Below are positions 9,031 through 17,111 of a stretch of DNA of 47,348 nt, piece by piece. The notes beneath the pieces are model-generated. The model did no database searches and had not been told where the DNA came from. It saw nothing but the letters and a program-made list of their open reading frames with translations. Source of the stretch: Clostridia bacterium (GTDB lineage Bacteria > Bacillota > Clostridia > Peptostreptococcales > Anaerovoracaceae); assembly GCA_900766045.1 (NCBI GenBank), contig CAAFTW010000001.1, positions 1-47,348 on the forward strand. The letters run 5' to 3'. Position 1 is the stretch's first letter. The number at the start of each line of letters is the position of its first letter. A program made the position numbers and the translations under genes.

Positions 9031-11682
9031 TTATCTCCCTCCTGACCGGTAGTTCACTCGCTGCTGTGCTTTTACGACCAGTTCCTCGATTCGTTCATTC
9101 CCGATATAAACCGGGATCACGATATCTCCCCCGCCAGCTCCGACAAGGGCTCCCTGCACAATCTCAGCCAGTTTGTCAGTACCGACGACCGCTTCCTGCC
9201 CAGCTTCACCACCACCGAGAAGTCTGCCACCTGCAGCGCCGAAGATGGTGGGGCTGTTTAAGATGTAGGCATCATCCATGGCCTTCTTGTACCAGTCAAC
9301 TGACAGATGCGGCACAGAAGGAGGATTCAAAGAGAGACTGCCACTGATGGAGAAATGTGGAAGTTTGATATGCGGAAGCTTTAGATGGCATCCGGCGAAG
9401 AATCCTTTGATCCGGTCAAGACCGCCGCTTACGATGTTCTTGGCGTTTTCAATCATCGAGGAGAAGGCTCCCTTGATATCGCCAAGTTTGCCTCGGGCAG
9501 CAGATAAAGCATCACCGAGTTTGCCGCCAGTCAGATCATTGATCTTGGAAAATCCTGCTTCCCAGATCGATTTATAAGCATCCACAGCTGTCCCGATGAT
9601 GCCTTTGATGCCGCCGCCATGTGATTCAACGGAAGACTGAATGGCATCCCAAGTGGTCCCGGTTTTGGTCTTTACCGTATCCCATGCAGTGCTGATGGTC
9701 GTTTTAACATTCTCAAAGGCAGTGCTGGCTGTTGATTTAATGCCGTTCCATGCACCGGAGAGGGTAGTGGTAATTCCACTCCAAGCAGAAGATGCTGCTC
9801 CACTGATTGTAGTCCAGGTATTTCCGAGGAAATCGGAGATGCTGGTAAAAACCGTCGTTGCCGTAGTGCTGATTCCACTCCACAGGCCGGAGAAGAAACC
9901 ACTGATTCCATTCCAGACCGTTTCCGTTGTGGATTTGATTCCGTCCCAGAGCCCGGAGAAGAAGCTACCGAGCCCCTCGCCGATGGACTGTACACCGGAG
10001 CACACGGTTTCCCAGACGCCTCCGAACCATTCAGAGATTTCTCCCCAGTGCTTCACGATCTCGATGACCGCAACCACAGCAGCGACCACAGCCGCGATGA
10101 TCCCGATGATCGGAAGGATTGGTACCGAAACTGCCGTGATCGCTGGAATCGCCGTTCCGGAGAGAAATCCGACCAGTTTTCCGACGACACCTGTGACGGA
10201 TCCAACTGCCGTGACCACCTTGCCGACACCGACGACAACTGGTCCTACTGCTGCAGCAATGAGCGCTGCCTTGACAATGGCTTCCTGCATACCCGGAGAT
10301 AATCCGTCCCATGCGTCTTTCAGTCCCGTGACCACGTCTTTGATCTGCGTCATGGCCTCAGTGATCATCGGTGCAGAAGCATCGACGATTTCTGCACCGA
10401 GGTCTTTCAGGTTGTTCATCACAACCGTCATCTGATCCAGAGGATCCAGCGTTTCGTTGAAGGTATTCTCTACGGATCCTGCATAATCTCCGAGAGTAGA
10501 GGACAGGTCATCGAGGGAGAGCTTGCCACTCTGCACAGCGTTATAGACGGCACCACCAGCACGAGAGCCGAACAGGTCGTATGCTGCCTGCAGCTTCTCC
10601 GTGTCACTCTGGTTGCTGTTCATCGTTTTGGAGAAGTCCTTCAATGCATCACTGAGGGATTGACCATTCTTCGTTGCAACCTTCTGCGCTTTGGTGAGGC
10701 CAGTGAGCATTGTCGAGGTATCCAGACCAGACATCTCGACAGCGCCCATGAAGCCTGCTGCCTGTTCTGCCGAAAGTCCCATCGCCTGAAACTGTCCGGC
10801 ATTCTTCGAGAGATCCTGCGAGAGTGTATCCATCGATACACCAGTTGTCTGCCCGACCTGGTTTAAAGCATCGAGAAGGTTTCCGGCATCGGAAGAATCC
10901 TGCCCGAAAGCATTGAGGACGGACGAGACGTTATCGACCGAGGTGGATACATCCGTCGAATTCAGCGTGGCGAACTCTACGAACTTTGTGGAGAGCTCCT
11001 CGAGTGCATCTCCGGTAAGCCCGAATCTCGTGTTCACTTCGCCGATGGCATCACCAGCAGTCTGAAAATCAGTCGGGATCGTCTCGGCGATGGACTTGGC
11101 GCGTTTCTGCATGTCCTCGAGGGCAGCACCTGAAGCTCCGGTTTTATCGGTGACCGTATCGAGAGCTTCATCGACTTCTTTCCATGCTGCAACCGAAGCG
11201 CCTGCAGCGGCAGCGACCGGAACCGTGATGCCCTTGGTAAGTCCTTCCCCGACATCACTGATCTTGCCGCCGACTTCCTTCATCTTGTCACCGGCGACCT
11301 GCAGCTGCTGACTGGCGACAGAGCCGAACTTCTTATATTCGTCCTCCAGACCTTCGAGGGACTGCTTTGTCGCTTCGATCTCCCGGGTGAGCGCTTCCTG
11401 CTGTTTCTGCGTCTCCTCGGTTTGTGGCCCTGCCTTGAGCTGTGCGAGGGCTTCCTTCTCCTCGGCGAGTTTCTTTTTAGTAGCATCAATTGCGTCAGTG
11501 AGGTATTTCTGCTTCTGTGCCAGAAGATCCGCATTGCCCGGATCCATCTTCAGGAGCTTATTGACGTCCTTGAGATTCGACTGAGTATCCCGGATCTCCT
11601 TGTTCACGCCCTTCAGGGCATTGGAGAGCTTGGTAGTATCGCCATCCAGCTCAATGGTTATGCCTTTAATACGATCTGCCAT
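9031..11682 (-). CDS. Phage tail tape measure protein
   Basis: An 883-residue protein that sets tail length and is ejected with DNA. Residues about 1-125 form a charged coiled coil. About 165-440 is Ala/Ser/Gly/Thr-rich and resembles the TP901-type tape measure core. About 465-545 is a long hydrophobic block able to span membranes, followed by Trp-spaced repeats of about eleven residues (about 560-690), as in tape measure proteins. GGGAGGG lies five bases before the ATG. Normally the tail chaperone genes come immediately upstream; here a TetR gene separates them. Confidence 0.93.
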   Translation of the reverse strand: MADRIKGITIELDGDTTKLSNALKGVNKEIRDTQSNLKDVNKLLKMDPGNADLLAQKQKYLTDAIDATKKKLAEEKEALAQLKAGPQTEETQKQQEALTREIEATKQSLEGLEDEYKKFGSVASQQLQVAGDKMKEVGGKISDVGEGLTKGITVPVAAAAGASVAAWKEVDEALDTVTDKTGASGAALEDMQKRAKSIAETIPTDFQTAGDAIGEVNTRFGLTGDALEELSTKFVEFATLNSTDVSTSVDNVSSVLNAFGQDSSDAGNLLDALNQVGQTTGVSMDTLSQDLSKNAGQFQAMGLSAEQAAGFMGAVEMSGLDTSTMLTGLTKAQKVATKNGQSLSDALKDFSKTMNSNQSDTEKLQAAYDLFGSRAGGAVYNAVQSGKLSLDDLSSTLGDYAGSVENTFNETLDPLDQMTVVMNNLKDLGAEIVDASAPMITEAMTQIKDVVTGLKDAWDGLSPGMQEAIVKAALIAAAVGPVVVGVGKVVTAVGSVTGVVGKLVGFLSGTAIPAITAVSVPILPIIGIIAAVVAAVVAVIEIVKHWGEISEWFGGVWETVCSGVQSIGEGLGSFFSGLWDGIKSTTETVWNGISGFFSGLWSGISTTATTVFTSISDFLGNTWTTISGAASSAWSGITTTLSGAWNGIKSTASTAFENVKTTISTAWDTVKTKTGTTWDAIQSSVESHGGGIKGIIGTAVDAYKSIWEAGFSKINDLTGGKLGDALSAARGKLGDIKGAFSSMIENAKNIVSGGLDRIKGFFAGCHLKLPHIKLPHFSISGSLSLNPPSVPHLSVDWYKKAMDDAYILNSPTIFGAAGGRLLGGGEAGQEAVVGTDKLAEIVQGALVGAGGGDIVIPVYIGNERIEELVVKAQQRVNYRSGGR

Positions 11683-11706
11683 AGACTACCCTCCCTTCAT
11701 GGCATG

Positions 11707-11737
11707 AAAAAAGCACCGGCCATTGTGGTCAGTGCTT
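11707..11737 (-). terminator. Terminator after the tetR moron
   Basis: On the minus strand a stem (AAGCAC paired with GTGCTT, plus an inner CC-GG pair, arms 11732-11737 and 11711-11716) is followed by TTTTTT. It ends the tetR transcript 22 bases after its stop codon and just before the tape measure ribosome binding site, so it also stands in the path of late tail transcription. Confidence 0.75.
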
Positions 11738-11758
11738 TCAAGCGTTGTTTTACTGATA

Positions 11759-12268
11759 TCATTTCTCAAAGCTACGAGATAGGATATTGCTAAATTCAGA
11801 TGGATTTTCAGGACATCCACGATCCAGCCAATCATGAATGACACTAGCGACTCCATGATAGTGATATAGATATTTGATCCGGAATATTGTTTCATCATAA
11901 GCTGCACGATGGATCAGAAATTGTTTTTGCCCCTCGAACATTTTTTGTACCGTTTGTTCAATATAGTAGCTTTCAAGCTGCAAATCCAGAAAGTCACGAT
12001 AAAATGTCTGGTGTTCATAGATTACTTTAAAGGGCTTGAATTGATCATTTTCAAGATCTCCTTCGGCAAATGCATCTTCAGCCAATTCTTGTTCCAGCTG
12101 CTGATATAGGTCATTGAGATTCACATAATTGAGATAAAATGTCTTCCGGTTGATACCAGCTATTTGACAGAGTTCCTTTACCGTGATTTCTGATAAATGT
12201 TTTGTTTTCAGGAGTTTTAATAGCGCCTCTCTGACCGCACATCTTGTGCGGATCTTTCTTTTATCCAT
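11759..12268 (-). CDS. TetR/AcrR-family transcriptional regulator (phage moron)
   Basis: A 169-residue regulator with an N-terminal HTH of TetR type: residues about 8-50 with TVKELCQIAGINRKTFYLNY as recognition region, then a helical ligand or dimer domain of the DhaS-like TetR_C class with many aromatic residues. Such proteins bind palindromic operators and are often released by small molecules. It interrupts the phage tail operon between chaperones and tape measure. It has its own promoter (about 12378-12406) and terminator, and is clearly AT-richer than its neighbours, all marks of a moron expressed from the prophage. GGGGAG lies nine bases before the ATG. Target genes are unknown. Confidence 0.9.
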   Translation of the reverse strand: MDKRKIRTRCAVREALLKLLKTKHLSEITVKELCQIAGINRKTFYLNYVNLNDLYQQLEQELAEDAFAEGDLENDQFKPFKVIYEHQTFYRDFLDLQLESYYIEQTVQKMFEGQKQFLIHRAAYDETIFRIKYLYHYHGVASVIHDWLDRGCPENPSEFSNILSRSFEK

Positions 12269-12324
12269 CTGTTCTGACTCCCCATCCCCGTTCTGTGACT
12301 ATTACACGGAAAATGCTGTATTTA

Positions 12325-12360
12325 AACTTTTGGAAAAATGGTTGTTAATATTCAAAAGTT
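12325..12360. repeat. Inverted repeat in tetR leader, operator candidate
   Basis: Perfect 8-bp arms AACTTTTG (12325-12332) and CAAAAGTT (12353-12360) lie between the predicted tetR promoter and the tetR start. The position just downstream of the transcription start fits an autoregulatory operator, although the 20-bp spacing is wide for TetR proteins. Confidence 0.35.
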
Positions 12361-12377
12361 ATAACCGATATAATTCG

Positions 12378-12406
12378 ATCATAATAGAACACAACATGGG
12401 ATGCAA
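12378..12406 (-). promoter_or_regulatory. Predicted tetR promoter
   Basis: On the minus strand TTGCAT (12401-12406) and TATGAT (12378-12383) are separated by 17 bases, a good sigma70-type -10 with a weaker -35. It sits about 110 bases before the tetR start in an AT-rich gene-free stretch (12269-12502) that otherwise holds only the inverted repeat. Confidence 0.5.
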
Positions 12407-12502
12407 TAGAGCACGGTCCATTTAGGAAAAGAGATCCATTTTTGAAAAAACTATAGGGCTTTCAAATAAACTGCGAATGTGCAGACTATTCAAATTAAAT
12501 AT

Positions 12503-13044
12503 TCAGAATACATCGAAATCCTGCTGCGTTGCAACCTGCCTGTACTCGTCATCACAGAGATCATTTCCGGATTCAATGATCATATCCATCACGAGTCCTT
12601 CCTCTACGTTGTCGAGTTCCTCTAAGGAAAAGCCCAGCTGTTTGGCACGCAGCATAAACACAGCCGTGTTTACTTCCCGTTCAGTTGGGCGGCTTCTTTT
12701 TTTGGCTTTGAGGTTGTCCTTCTGGAGCCAAGATAGAGAGTAACGAACTCCTGCATGTGGAGGAAGAGTTCTGCGCCATCGAACTGGTCTGCCCAGGTAA
12801 GGAAAGCATCTACGCTCAGATGATTCATATCCTTCTTTTCTGCCTGTGCATTCATGATAAAAGCGAGTTTGTCACCGACTGTCATATCGGTTTGATCATC
12901 CTCGCTGTTTTCCATCTTGTTCAAGAGGATCATCAGATCCTGATGGAATGCCTGCTTAAAGCGGTAGGCTGTTGTTCCCGTTGCGAGAAACGGGAAATTC
13001 TGCTCCGACCCATCACTGAGCCGGAGCGAAATCTCCTGATACAT
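12503..13044 (-). CDS. Tail assembly chaperone, -1 frameshift product (gpGT-like)
   Basis: Predicted 180-residue product made when ribosomes slip -1 at the A7 run 12697-12703 near the end of the shorter chaperone gene. After the slip 64 further residues are read in the -1 frame, from EREVNTAVFMLRAKQLGF through DMIIESGNDLCDDEY to the stop at 12503-12505, with the acidic, DEY- and DFD-containing composition of gpT-type extensions. In lambda and most siphoviruses such frameshifted chaperones coat the tape measure during tail assembly. The open frame and homology-like ending both support this reading, which has no start codon of its own. Confidence 0.85.
12670..13044 (-). CDS. Tail assembly chaperone, unshifted form (gpG-like)
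   Basis: A 124-residue protein encoded between major tail protein and tape measure (before the tetR insertion). It is helical and acidic in its middle, as are gpG-type chaperones, and ends in a Lys-rich tail read from AAG CCA AAA AAA. GGAGG lies seven bases before the ATG. It should bind the tape measure and recruit major tail protein; the slippery run near its 3' end yields the longer gpGT form in a small fraction of translations. Confidence 0.85.
   Translation of the reverse strand: MYQEISLRLSDGSEQNFPFLATGTTAYRFKQAFHQDLMILLNKMENSEDDQTDMTVGDKLAFIMNAQAEKKDMNHLSVDAFLTWADQFDGAELFLHMQEFVTLYLGSRRTTSKPKKEAAQLNGK
12697..12703 (-). promoter_or_regulatory. Slippery heptamer A AAA AAA for -1 frameshifting
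   Basis: In the zero frame the codons are CCA AAA AAA GAA, so the heptamer A AAA AAA allows tandem slippage of both tRNAs by -1. It is located nine codons before the zero-frame stop, and the -1 frame stays open for 64 codons. Confidence 0.85.
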
Positions 13045-13059
13045 GATCGTTCCTCCTTA

Positions 13060-13695
13060 TTACTTGCTGGAACCAGATGTCGAAGTAGTGGTGCTCGTTG
13101 TGCTGGCTGCCTTTACTGCGGCAGGCGTGTACACCTTGCTGTACCAGTTCTGGTAAGTGGCATCTGCCGTATCCGCACCGGAACGTGCCTTGACGATGTT
13201 CTTGCCAAGGGTTGCATCCTTGATGCTGGTGGCATTAATGGTAAGACTCTCGGTCTGGACCTCGATGGAATCCTCCTTCGTGGAAGATGCTACGGAAGGT
13301 CTCGTCGCCGTGCAGTTATACATGACGTGACGGATTTCATTCACATCGCCGTCAAACTCAAAGAGCAGGGCAAAGTGAATCGGCTGCGCATCCGCGTCTT
13401 CAATCAGGACACCGTTGCCGTCCTTGATCTCTCCGAGCACATTCTCCCGAAAGTCCTCGGGTACCATTGCAGACTCAAAGTCCCCGTTATATCCACTGTT
13501 TGCAGTGGTGACGTAGTACTGCACGCCATCTGCCCAGAAGATCGTCTGGTCTCCCTGCGCATCAAGCGAGAGCGAAACAGCACCCGGCCACGCTACAGGG
13601 TCTGCGAAAGTGGCAGTGCCGTCTTCCGCTATTGTCGCAATGGCATAATGTACATTTTTAAGGTTGTACTTGACCTTATTCTTTTTATTTGCCAT
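13060..13695 (-). CDS. Phage major tail protein
   Basis: A 211-residue beta-rich tail tube protein. It has the composition and strand pattern of the phi13/TP901-1-type major tail proteins and lies just upstream of the chaperones, as expected. The C-terminus is a Ser/Thr-rich low-complexity tail. The start is the ATG at 13695 with AGGAGG six bases before it; the ATG at 13713 lies inside the previous gene without a binding site. Hexamers of this protein should form the tail tube. Confidence 0.85.
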   Translation of the reverse strand: MANKKNKVKYNLKNVHYAIATIAEDGTATFADPVAWPGAVSLSLDAQGDQTIFWADGVQYYVTTANSGYNGDFESAMVPEDFRENVLGEIKDGNGVLIEDADAQPIHFALLFEFDGDVNEIRHVMYNCTATRPSVASSTKEDSIEVQTESLTINATSIKDATLGKNIVKARSGADTADATYQNWYSKVYTPAAVKAASTTSTTTSTSGSSK

Positions 13696-13696
13696 T

Positions 13697-14014
13697 TCAG
13701 GCCTCCTGTTCAAATGAATACAGGACCTCGTAGAGCTTTTCCGACTCTATCCAGATCTCTGTTTTGTCAAAGAAGATTCCGCTTTTCACGAGCAGATCTT
13801 CCAGTTTCTTTTCGATCTTTGGATCCTTCTTATCCGTGTAGAGCTCGATATCGATCTCGGTAATCGGGAAATACACGGTTCCATCCGCAGCGAAGTTATT
13901 GCTGTTCGGACAGCGATAGCAGAGAAAAGGTGGATCCGGTCCTTCACCCTCGGTAAAGTGATCGTAGGCAAAGGGAAGACCCAGCTCCTCCAGAATGGTG
14001 ATGATCTTGTCCAT
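13697..14014 (-). CDS. Tail terminator / tail completion protein
   Basis: A 105-residue protein with an alpha/beta pattern and a hydrophobic N-terminal helix, directly before the major tail protein, where siphoviruses encode the tail terminator that caps the tube (lambda gpU or SPP1 gp17 analogue). It overlaps the gene before it by one base and lies two bases from the next start. The assignment rests on size and order. Confidence 0.65.
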   Translation of the reverse strand: MDKIITILEELGLPFAYDHFTEGEGPDPPFLCYRCPNSNNFAADGTVYFPITEIDIELYTDKKDPKIEKKLEDLLVKSGIFFDKTEIWIESEKLYEVLYSFEQEA

Positions 14015-14385
14015 CAGCTTTTCAACTCCTTCTCAATCTCATCGGATAGCTTTCCGGTGATGCCTTCCTCCACGATCGAGATATGCGGGATCCCATCAAC
14101 GCGACCTCCGCCACGCTTGGCATGACCTTTTTCCAGAAGATGGGTGAGTCCATAGATCTTGTTATGAACGACGACTTCAGCGCCGACAGCCGTTTCCTTC
14201 TGAACTGTGGATCGCCAACTCTTGGCGTACTTGCCTCTGCGCTTGGGTGATTTTTCCTTCAGTTCCTTTACAGCTTCCTTGCCGGCATCCTTGATTTCCT
14301 GCTTTACAACATCGTTCACATCCTCCACGTAGTCGGAGAGTGTCTTCTCAACCGTTGCAGCAAGATCGTCTGCTTTTATCTTCAT
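14014..14385 (-). CDS. HK97 gp10-like head-tail completion protein
   Basis: A 123-residue protein with a charged, helical N-terminus followed by the KSPKRRGKYAKSW segment and a conserved H-x-L-E-K-G-H-A-K-R motif, both typical of the HK97 gp10 family of tail completion proteins. It overlaps the adaptor gene by four bases and abuts the tail terminator gene by one. In the virion it should connect the head-closure ring with the tail. Confidence 0.85.
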   Translation of the reverse strand: MKIKADDLAATVEKTLSDYVEDVNDVVKQEIKDAGKEAVKELKEKSPKRRGKYAKSWRSTVQKETAVGAEVVVHNKIYGLTHLLEKGHAKRGGGRVDGIPHISIVEEGITGKLSDEIEKELKS

Positions 14386-14714
14386 CGCTTCACCTTCTCA
14401 CATCGGAATTTCAGACTTCGGTGATGGAATCCCATCGGGTCTATCGCCGTCACGTTGTAGAGATCATCACCGTGTCGGATCCTGAGCTTCGTGGAGTCGA
14501 GCCCTTCGAGGCATTCCGCATACCGGACCGTGAAATCAAGTGCCTCCGTACTGTTCGTGGTTCCGGCTTCCTGTTTCTCTGAGCCGCCACTTTGAACTGG
14601 CGTTGCCCAGCAGGTGAAAAAGTCCGTCCACGCATTGGTGTGGTTTCCGTATTTGTCCTTAACGATTTCATTTTTCTGAATCGTGATGCGGATGTTCATG
14701 CCTGCAATGTTCAT
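14382..14714 (-). CDS. Head-tail adaptor / head closure protein
   Basis: A 110-residue beta-rich protein of the phage head-tail joining family (SPP1 gp16-like stopper): an N-terminal I-R-I-T-I-Q strand, a central W-x-x-x-x-P-V-Q-S-G turn, and an R-Y-x-x-x-L-R-I-R-H-G-D-D-L-Y-N-V segment near the end. It overlaps its neighbours on both sides (four bases with the gp10-like gene, one with the connector). It should seal the filled head before tail attachment. Confidence 0.8.
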   Translation of the reverse strand: MNIAGMNIRITIQKNEIVKDKYGNHTNAWTDFFTCWATPVQSGGSEKQEAGTTNSTEALDFTVRYAECLEGLDSTKLRIRHGDDLYNVTAIDPMGFHHRSLKFRCEKVKR

Positions 14715-14983
14715 CAGAATCCAGGGCTCCTTTCTCCAAACAGAATGGCGCGGAGGTTAAGAATCAGTGCGTGATGGTCTGCTTCCTCCCGGTGCTCATT
14801 TAAGTAAGCGAGGGCATAGAGAACAGCAGCCATGACGAGAGGGCTGTCACTGTCGTCGAGCGAGTCCTTCCTCAGCACATCAGCTACCAGACGTTCTGCT
14901 GCGGAGATCTCGCTTTGCAGGAGTGCATCTTCATCCGAATAATCAATCCGGAGATATTTCTTGGCGTCCTCAAGCTTTACCAT
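14714..14983 (-). CDS. Head-tail connector (HK97 gp6-like)
   Basis: An 89-residue all-helical protein with the V-x-L-E-x-A-K-x-Y-L-R-I-D start and D-D-x-L-L-x-x-x-I-x-x-A spacing of gp6/gp15-type connectors, which form a ring beneath the portal. The start is the ATG at 14983, with GGAGG five bases upstream; the ATG four codons earlier contains that ribosome binding site and is unlikely. It is separated from the capsid gene by a 69-base gap with a small hairpin (CCGGAG at 15007-15012, CTCCGG at 15020-15025). Confidence 0.85.
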   Translation of the reverse strand: MVKLEDAKKYLRIDYSDEDALLQSEISAAERLVADVLRKDSLDDSDSPLVMAAVLYALAYLNEHREEADHHALILNLRAILFGERSPGF

Positions 14984-15052
14984 AAGCACCTCCATAATGA
15001 TATGGACCGGAGTGATTGGCTCCGGCCCCGTTACTAGTTAAGAGGGAATCCG

Positions 15053-16249
15053 TCAGGCGGATGCTCCAGCCTTCAGAATCTGTACAGCCTCCGGAAGAAC
15101 GAGCTTGCCGTCAACACGCTCCTTGGCGACGTAGCCGATCATTCCGTTGCCTGCGAAAAGCTCACGGAGTTCCTGAACGGAACGAGTGCCACGGTCTCCG
15201 ATGTTGTAGTAGGAGAAGTCGCCGAATGCGATGGCAGGCTTTCCAGCTTCCAGCGCCGGAGCATAAGCAGAGGTCAGAACGGAATATCCGCAGAGACGAT
15301 CCGGTTCACCGGCAGTGTAGGAAGGCTGCCAGATGTACGCGCCGTTCGAATCCTTGAGCTTGCGGAGAACTGCAAGAGTGGAGTCGTTCAGAATGAAAAG
15401 GGCGTTCTTTCTGTACGGACGCTTGAGAGCGTAGATGAGGGAGATCACATCATCGGCAGTAATCTTAGTGCCGGAGATGGTCACACCAGTCTGGCCGCCA
15501 CCGGTCTCAGCGAAGATGCCGGTCGGCTTGCCCTTGCCGTCACCGTTCAGGAAAGCATCTTCCTCGGCATTACCGATGGCTTTGCCGAAGGAATCAATGA
15601 TGTAGTTTTCAAGCTGAAACGCGTTGTCATACAGAAGCTCCTCGGTTACCTTGATGGCAACATGAAGCTTGTGGGCGTCCAGTACGATCTGATCGAAAGT
15701 GGCATCTCCAAAGGTCAGAGCCTGGCCTTCTTCAATCCAAGCGGCAGCGGGTTTGGTTGCTGCGATGTTGATTTTATGCTCGCCGGAAGTGGTGATGGTG
15801 GTCGCAAGGCCGCGGAAGATGTTTTCCGCTTCCAGTTTCTGAATCAGCCTGGAGTCCCATTCCTCCGGAACGAGATATCCACCGTTCGCGTCGTTTCCTT
15901 CCTCCAGCACATCAGACACCTGATGGAATCCGGTGCGCATGGCGGCAAGCATGGCCTTGGCATAGGCGTGAGAAGCACGGCCTTTTTTCTCCGGCTCGTC
16001 CTTTACGCCGGCTCCCGGCTTTCCAGTGAGGGGAGAAGCGGTCGGCTTTCCCATCTGCTCCTCAATAGCTGCCTGTCTGTTCAGACGGTCGATTTCCTTG
16101 GTGTAGTCGGTGATTTCCTTCTCCATGCGGTCGTAGGTTTCACCGTCCTCCTGAGAGAGAAGTCCGTCGGTGTTTCTGTGAGAGTCAAGGAAGGCTTTTG
16201 CAGCTTCCCATGCCTTTGCTCTCTTGTTCATAAGCTCCTGTAAAGTCAT
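15053..16249 (-). CDS. HK97-family major capsid protein
   Basis: A 398-residue coat protein. Residues 1 to about 105 form a helical, charged delta (scaffold) domain that the head protease should remove; the mature coat begins near the GGYLVPEEW motif (about residue 123). The centre has the E-loop and A-domain composition of HK97 coats, with a G-N-A-E-E-D-A-F-L-N-G-D-G motif near residue 230 that is highly typical of the family. Protease and portal genes lie directly upstream. About 400 copies should form the icosahedral head. Confidence 0.95.
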   Translation of the reverse strand: MTLQELMNKRAKAWEAAKAFLDSHRNTDGLLSQEDGETYDRMEKEITDYTKEIDRLNRQAAIEEQMGKPTASPLTGKPGAGVKDEPEKKGRASHAYAKAMLAAMRTGFHQVSDVLEEGNDANGGYLVPEEWDSRLIQKLEAENIFRGLATTITTSGEHKINIAATKPAAAWIEEGQALTFGDATFDQIVLDAHKLHVAIKVTEELLYDNAFQLENYIIDSFGKAIGNAEEDAFLNGDGKGKPTGIFAETGGGQTGVTISGTKITADDVISLIYALKRPYRKNALFILNDSTLAVLRKLKDSNGAYIWQPSYTAGEPDRLCGYSVLTSAYAPALEAGKPAIAFGDFSYYNIGDRGTRSVQELRELFAGNGMIGYVAKERVDGKLVLPEAVQILKAGASA

Positions 16250-16262
16250 AATATTTTCCTCC

Positions 16263-17111
16263 TTAGATGAACTGTTTCATGAGATCGAGTCTCTTTTCGA
16301 GGTCATCGACCCTGTGTAAGTGAGTGGTATCTTTGGCCTGCGGGGTTGTAGGGTGGTTCCTTGCGTAGTCGCAGAGCTTCTTATTGATCGCTGCTGCCAC
16401 CTGGTAGCGGGAGAAAAGCATGCCGGAAGGCTGCTCTTCATTCTCCTCTGACGACTCGTCCGGTTTCTCATCGCCCTCGGATGGCTCATCCTCTTCGTCA
16501 AGCTCAGGTACTGTTTTGGTACCGTAGAGTTCGTCGCGCTCGATCATGCCGTCTGCAAAGTGAAGCTCCACAGCCTTGCCGGCATCCATCCAGGTCTCCT
16601 CATCCATGAGTTTCGAGAGCTTGTTTCTCGAAAGACCGGTCTTTGCCTGATAGGCATTGATGATGGAATCCTTCACCTCGGAGAGCATCTGGATGGCTTT
16701 CTGCATTTCTGCCGTGTCACCCATCGCAACAGTGCTCGGGTTATGGATCATGATCATCGAGACAGGAGAGACGAGAACCGTATCGCCTGCCATTGCAATG
16801 ACGGACGCTGCCGATGCAGCAAGACCGTCTACCTTGACGGTGACCTTTCCCTTGTAGTCACGGAGCATGTTGTAGATCTGAGCTGCCGCGAAGCAGTCGC
16901 CTCCGGGGCTGTTTACCCAGACGGTGATGTCGCCGGTTCCGTTCTCAAGATCGGAACGAAAAAGAGCCGGGGTGACGTCATCGTCAAACCACGACTCTTC
17001 AGCGATTGTTCCGTTTAAGAACAAGGTTCTTGATTCAGTTGTTTCGTTTGGATTTTCCGGTACGGGCGTTTTGTTTCTTACCCATTTCCAGAACTTCTTC
17101 TGTGGATTCAT
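16263..17111 (-). CDS. ClpP-like prohead maturation protease
   Basis: A 282-residue serine protease of the ClpP/crotonase fold (S14 head protease). Motifs, counted from the ATG at 17111: INSPGG-like VNSPGGD at 66-72, GLAASAAS with catalytic Ser100, MIHNPS with catalytic His123, and a downstream Asp near DAGKAVE. Its C-terminal 80 residues are acidic and dispensable-looking. It should cut the capsid delta domain. The start has AGGAGG six bases upstream; the ATG further up has none. The gene overlaps the 3' end of the portal gene by 77 bases in another frame. Confidence 0.93.
   Translation of the reverse strand: MNPQKKFWKWVRNKTPVPENPNETTESRTLFLNGTIAEESWFDDDVTPALFRSDLENGTGDITVWVNSPGGDCFAAAQIYNMLRDYKGKVTVKVDGLAASAASVIAMAGDTVLVSPVSMIMIHNPSTVAMGDTAEMQKAIQMLSEVKDSIINAYQAKTGLSRNKLSKLMDEETWMDAGKAVELHFADGMIERDELYGTKTVPELDEEDEPSEGDEKPDESSEENEEQPSGMLFSRYQVAAAINKKLCDYARNHPTTPQAKDTTHLHRVDDLEKRLDLMKQFI

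Noticed and set aside
9066..10435. Several long plus-strand frames opposite the tape measure gene
   Set aside because: They are antisense shadows of a repetitive, strongly coding gene, with no ribosome binding sites or family patterns.
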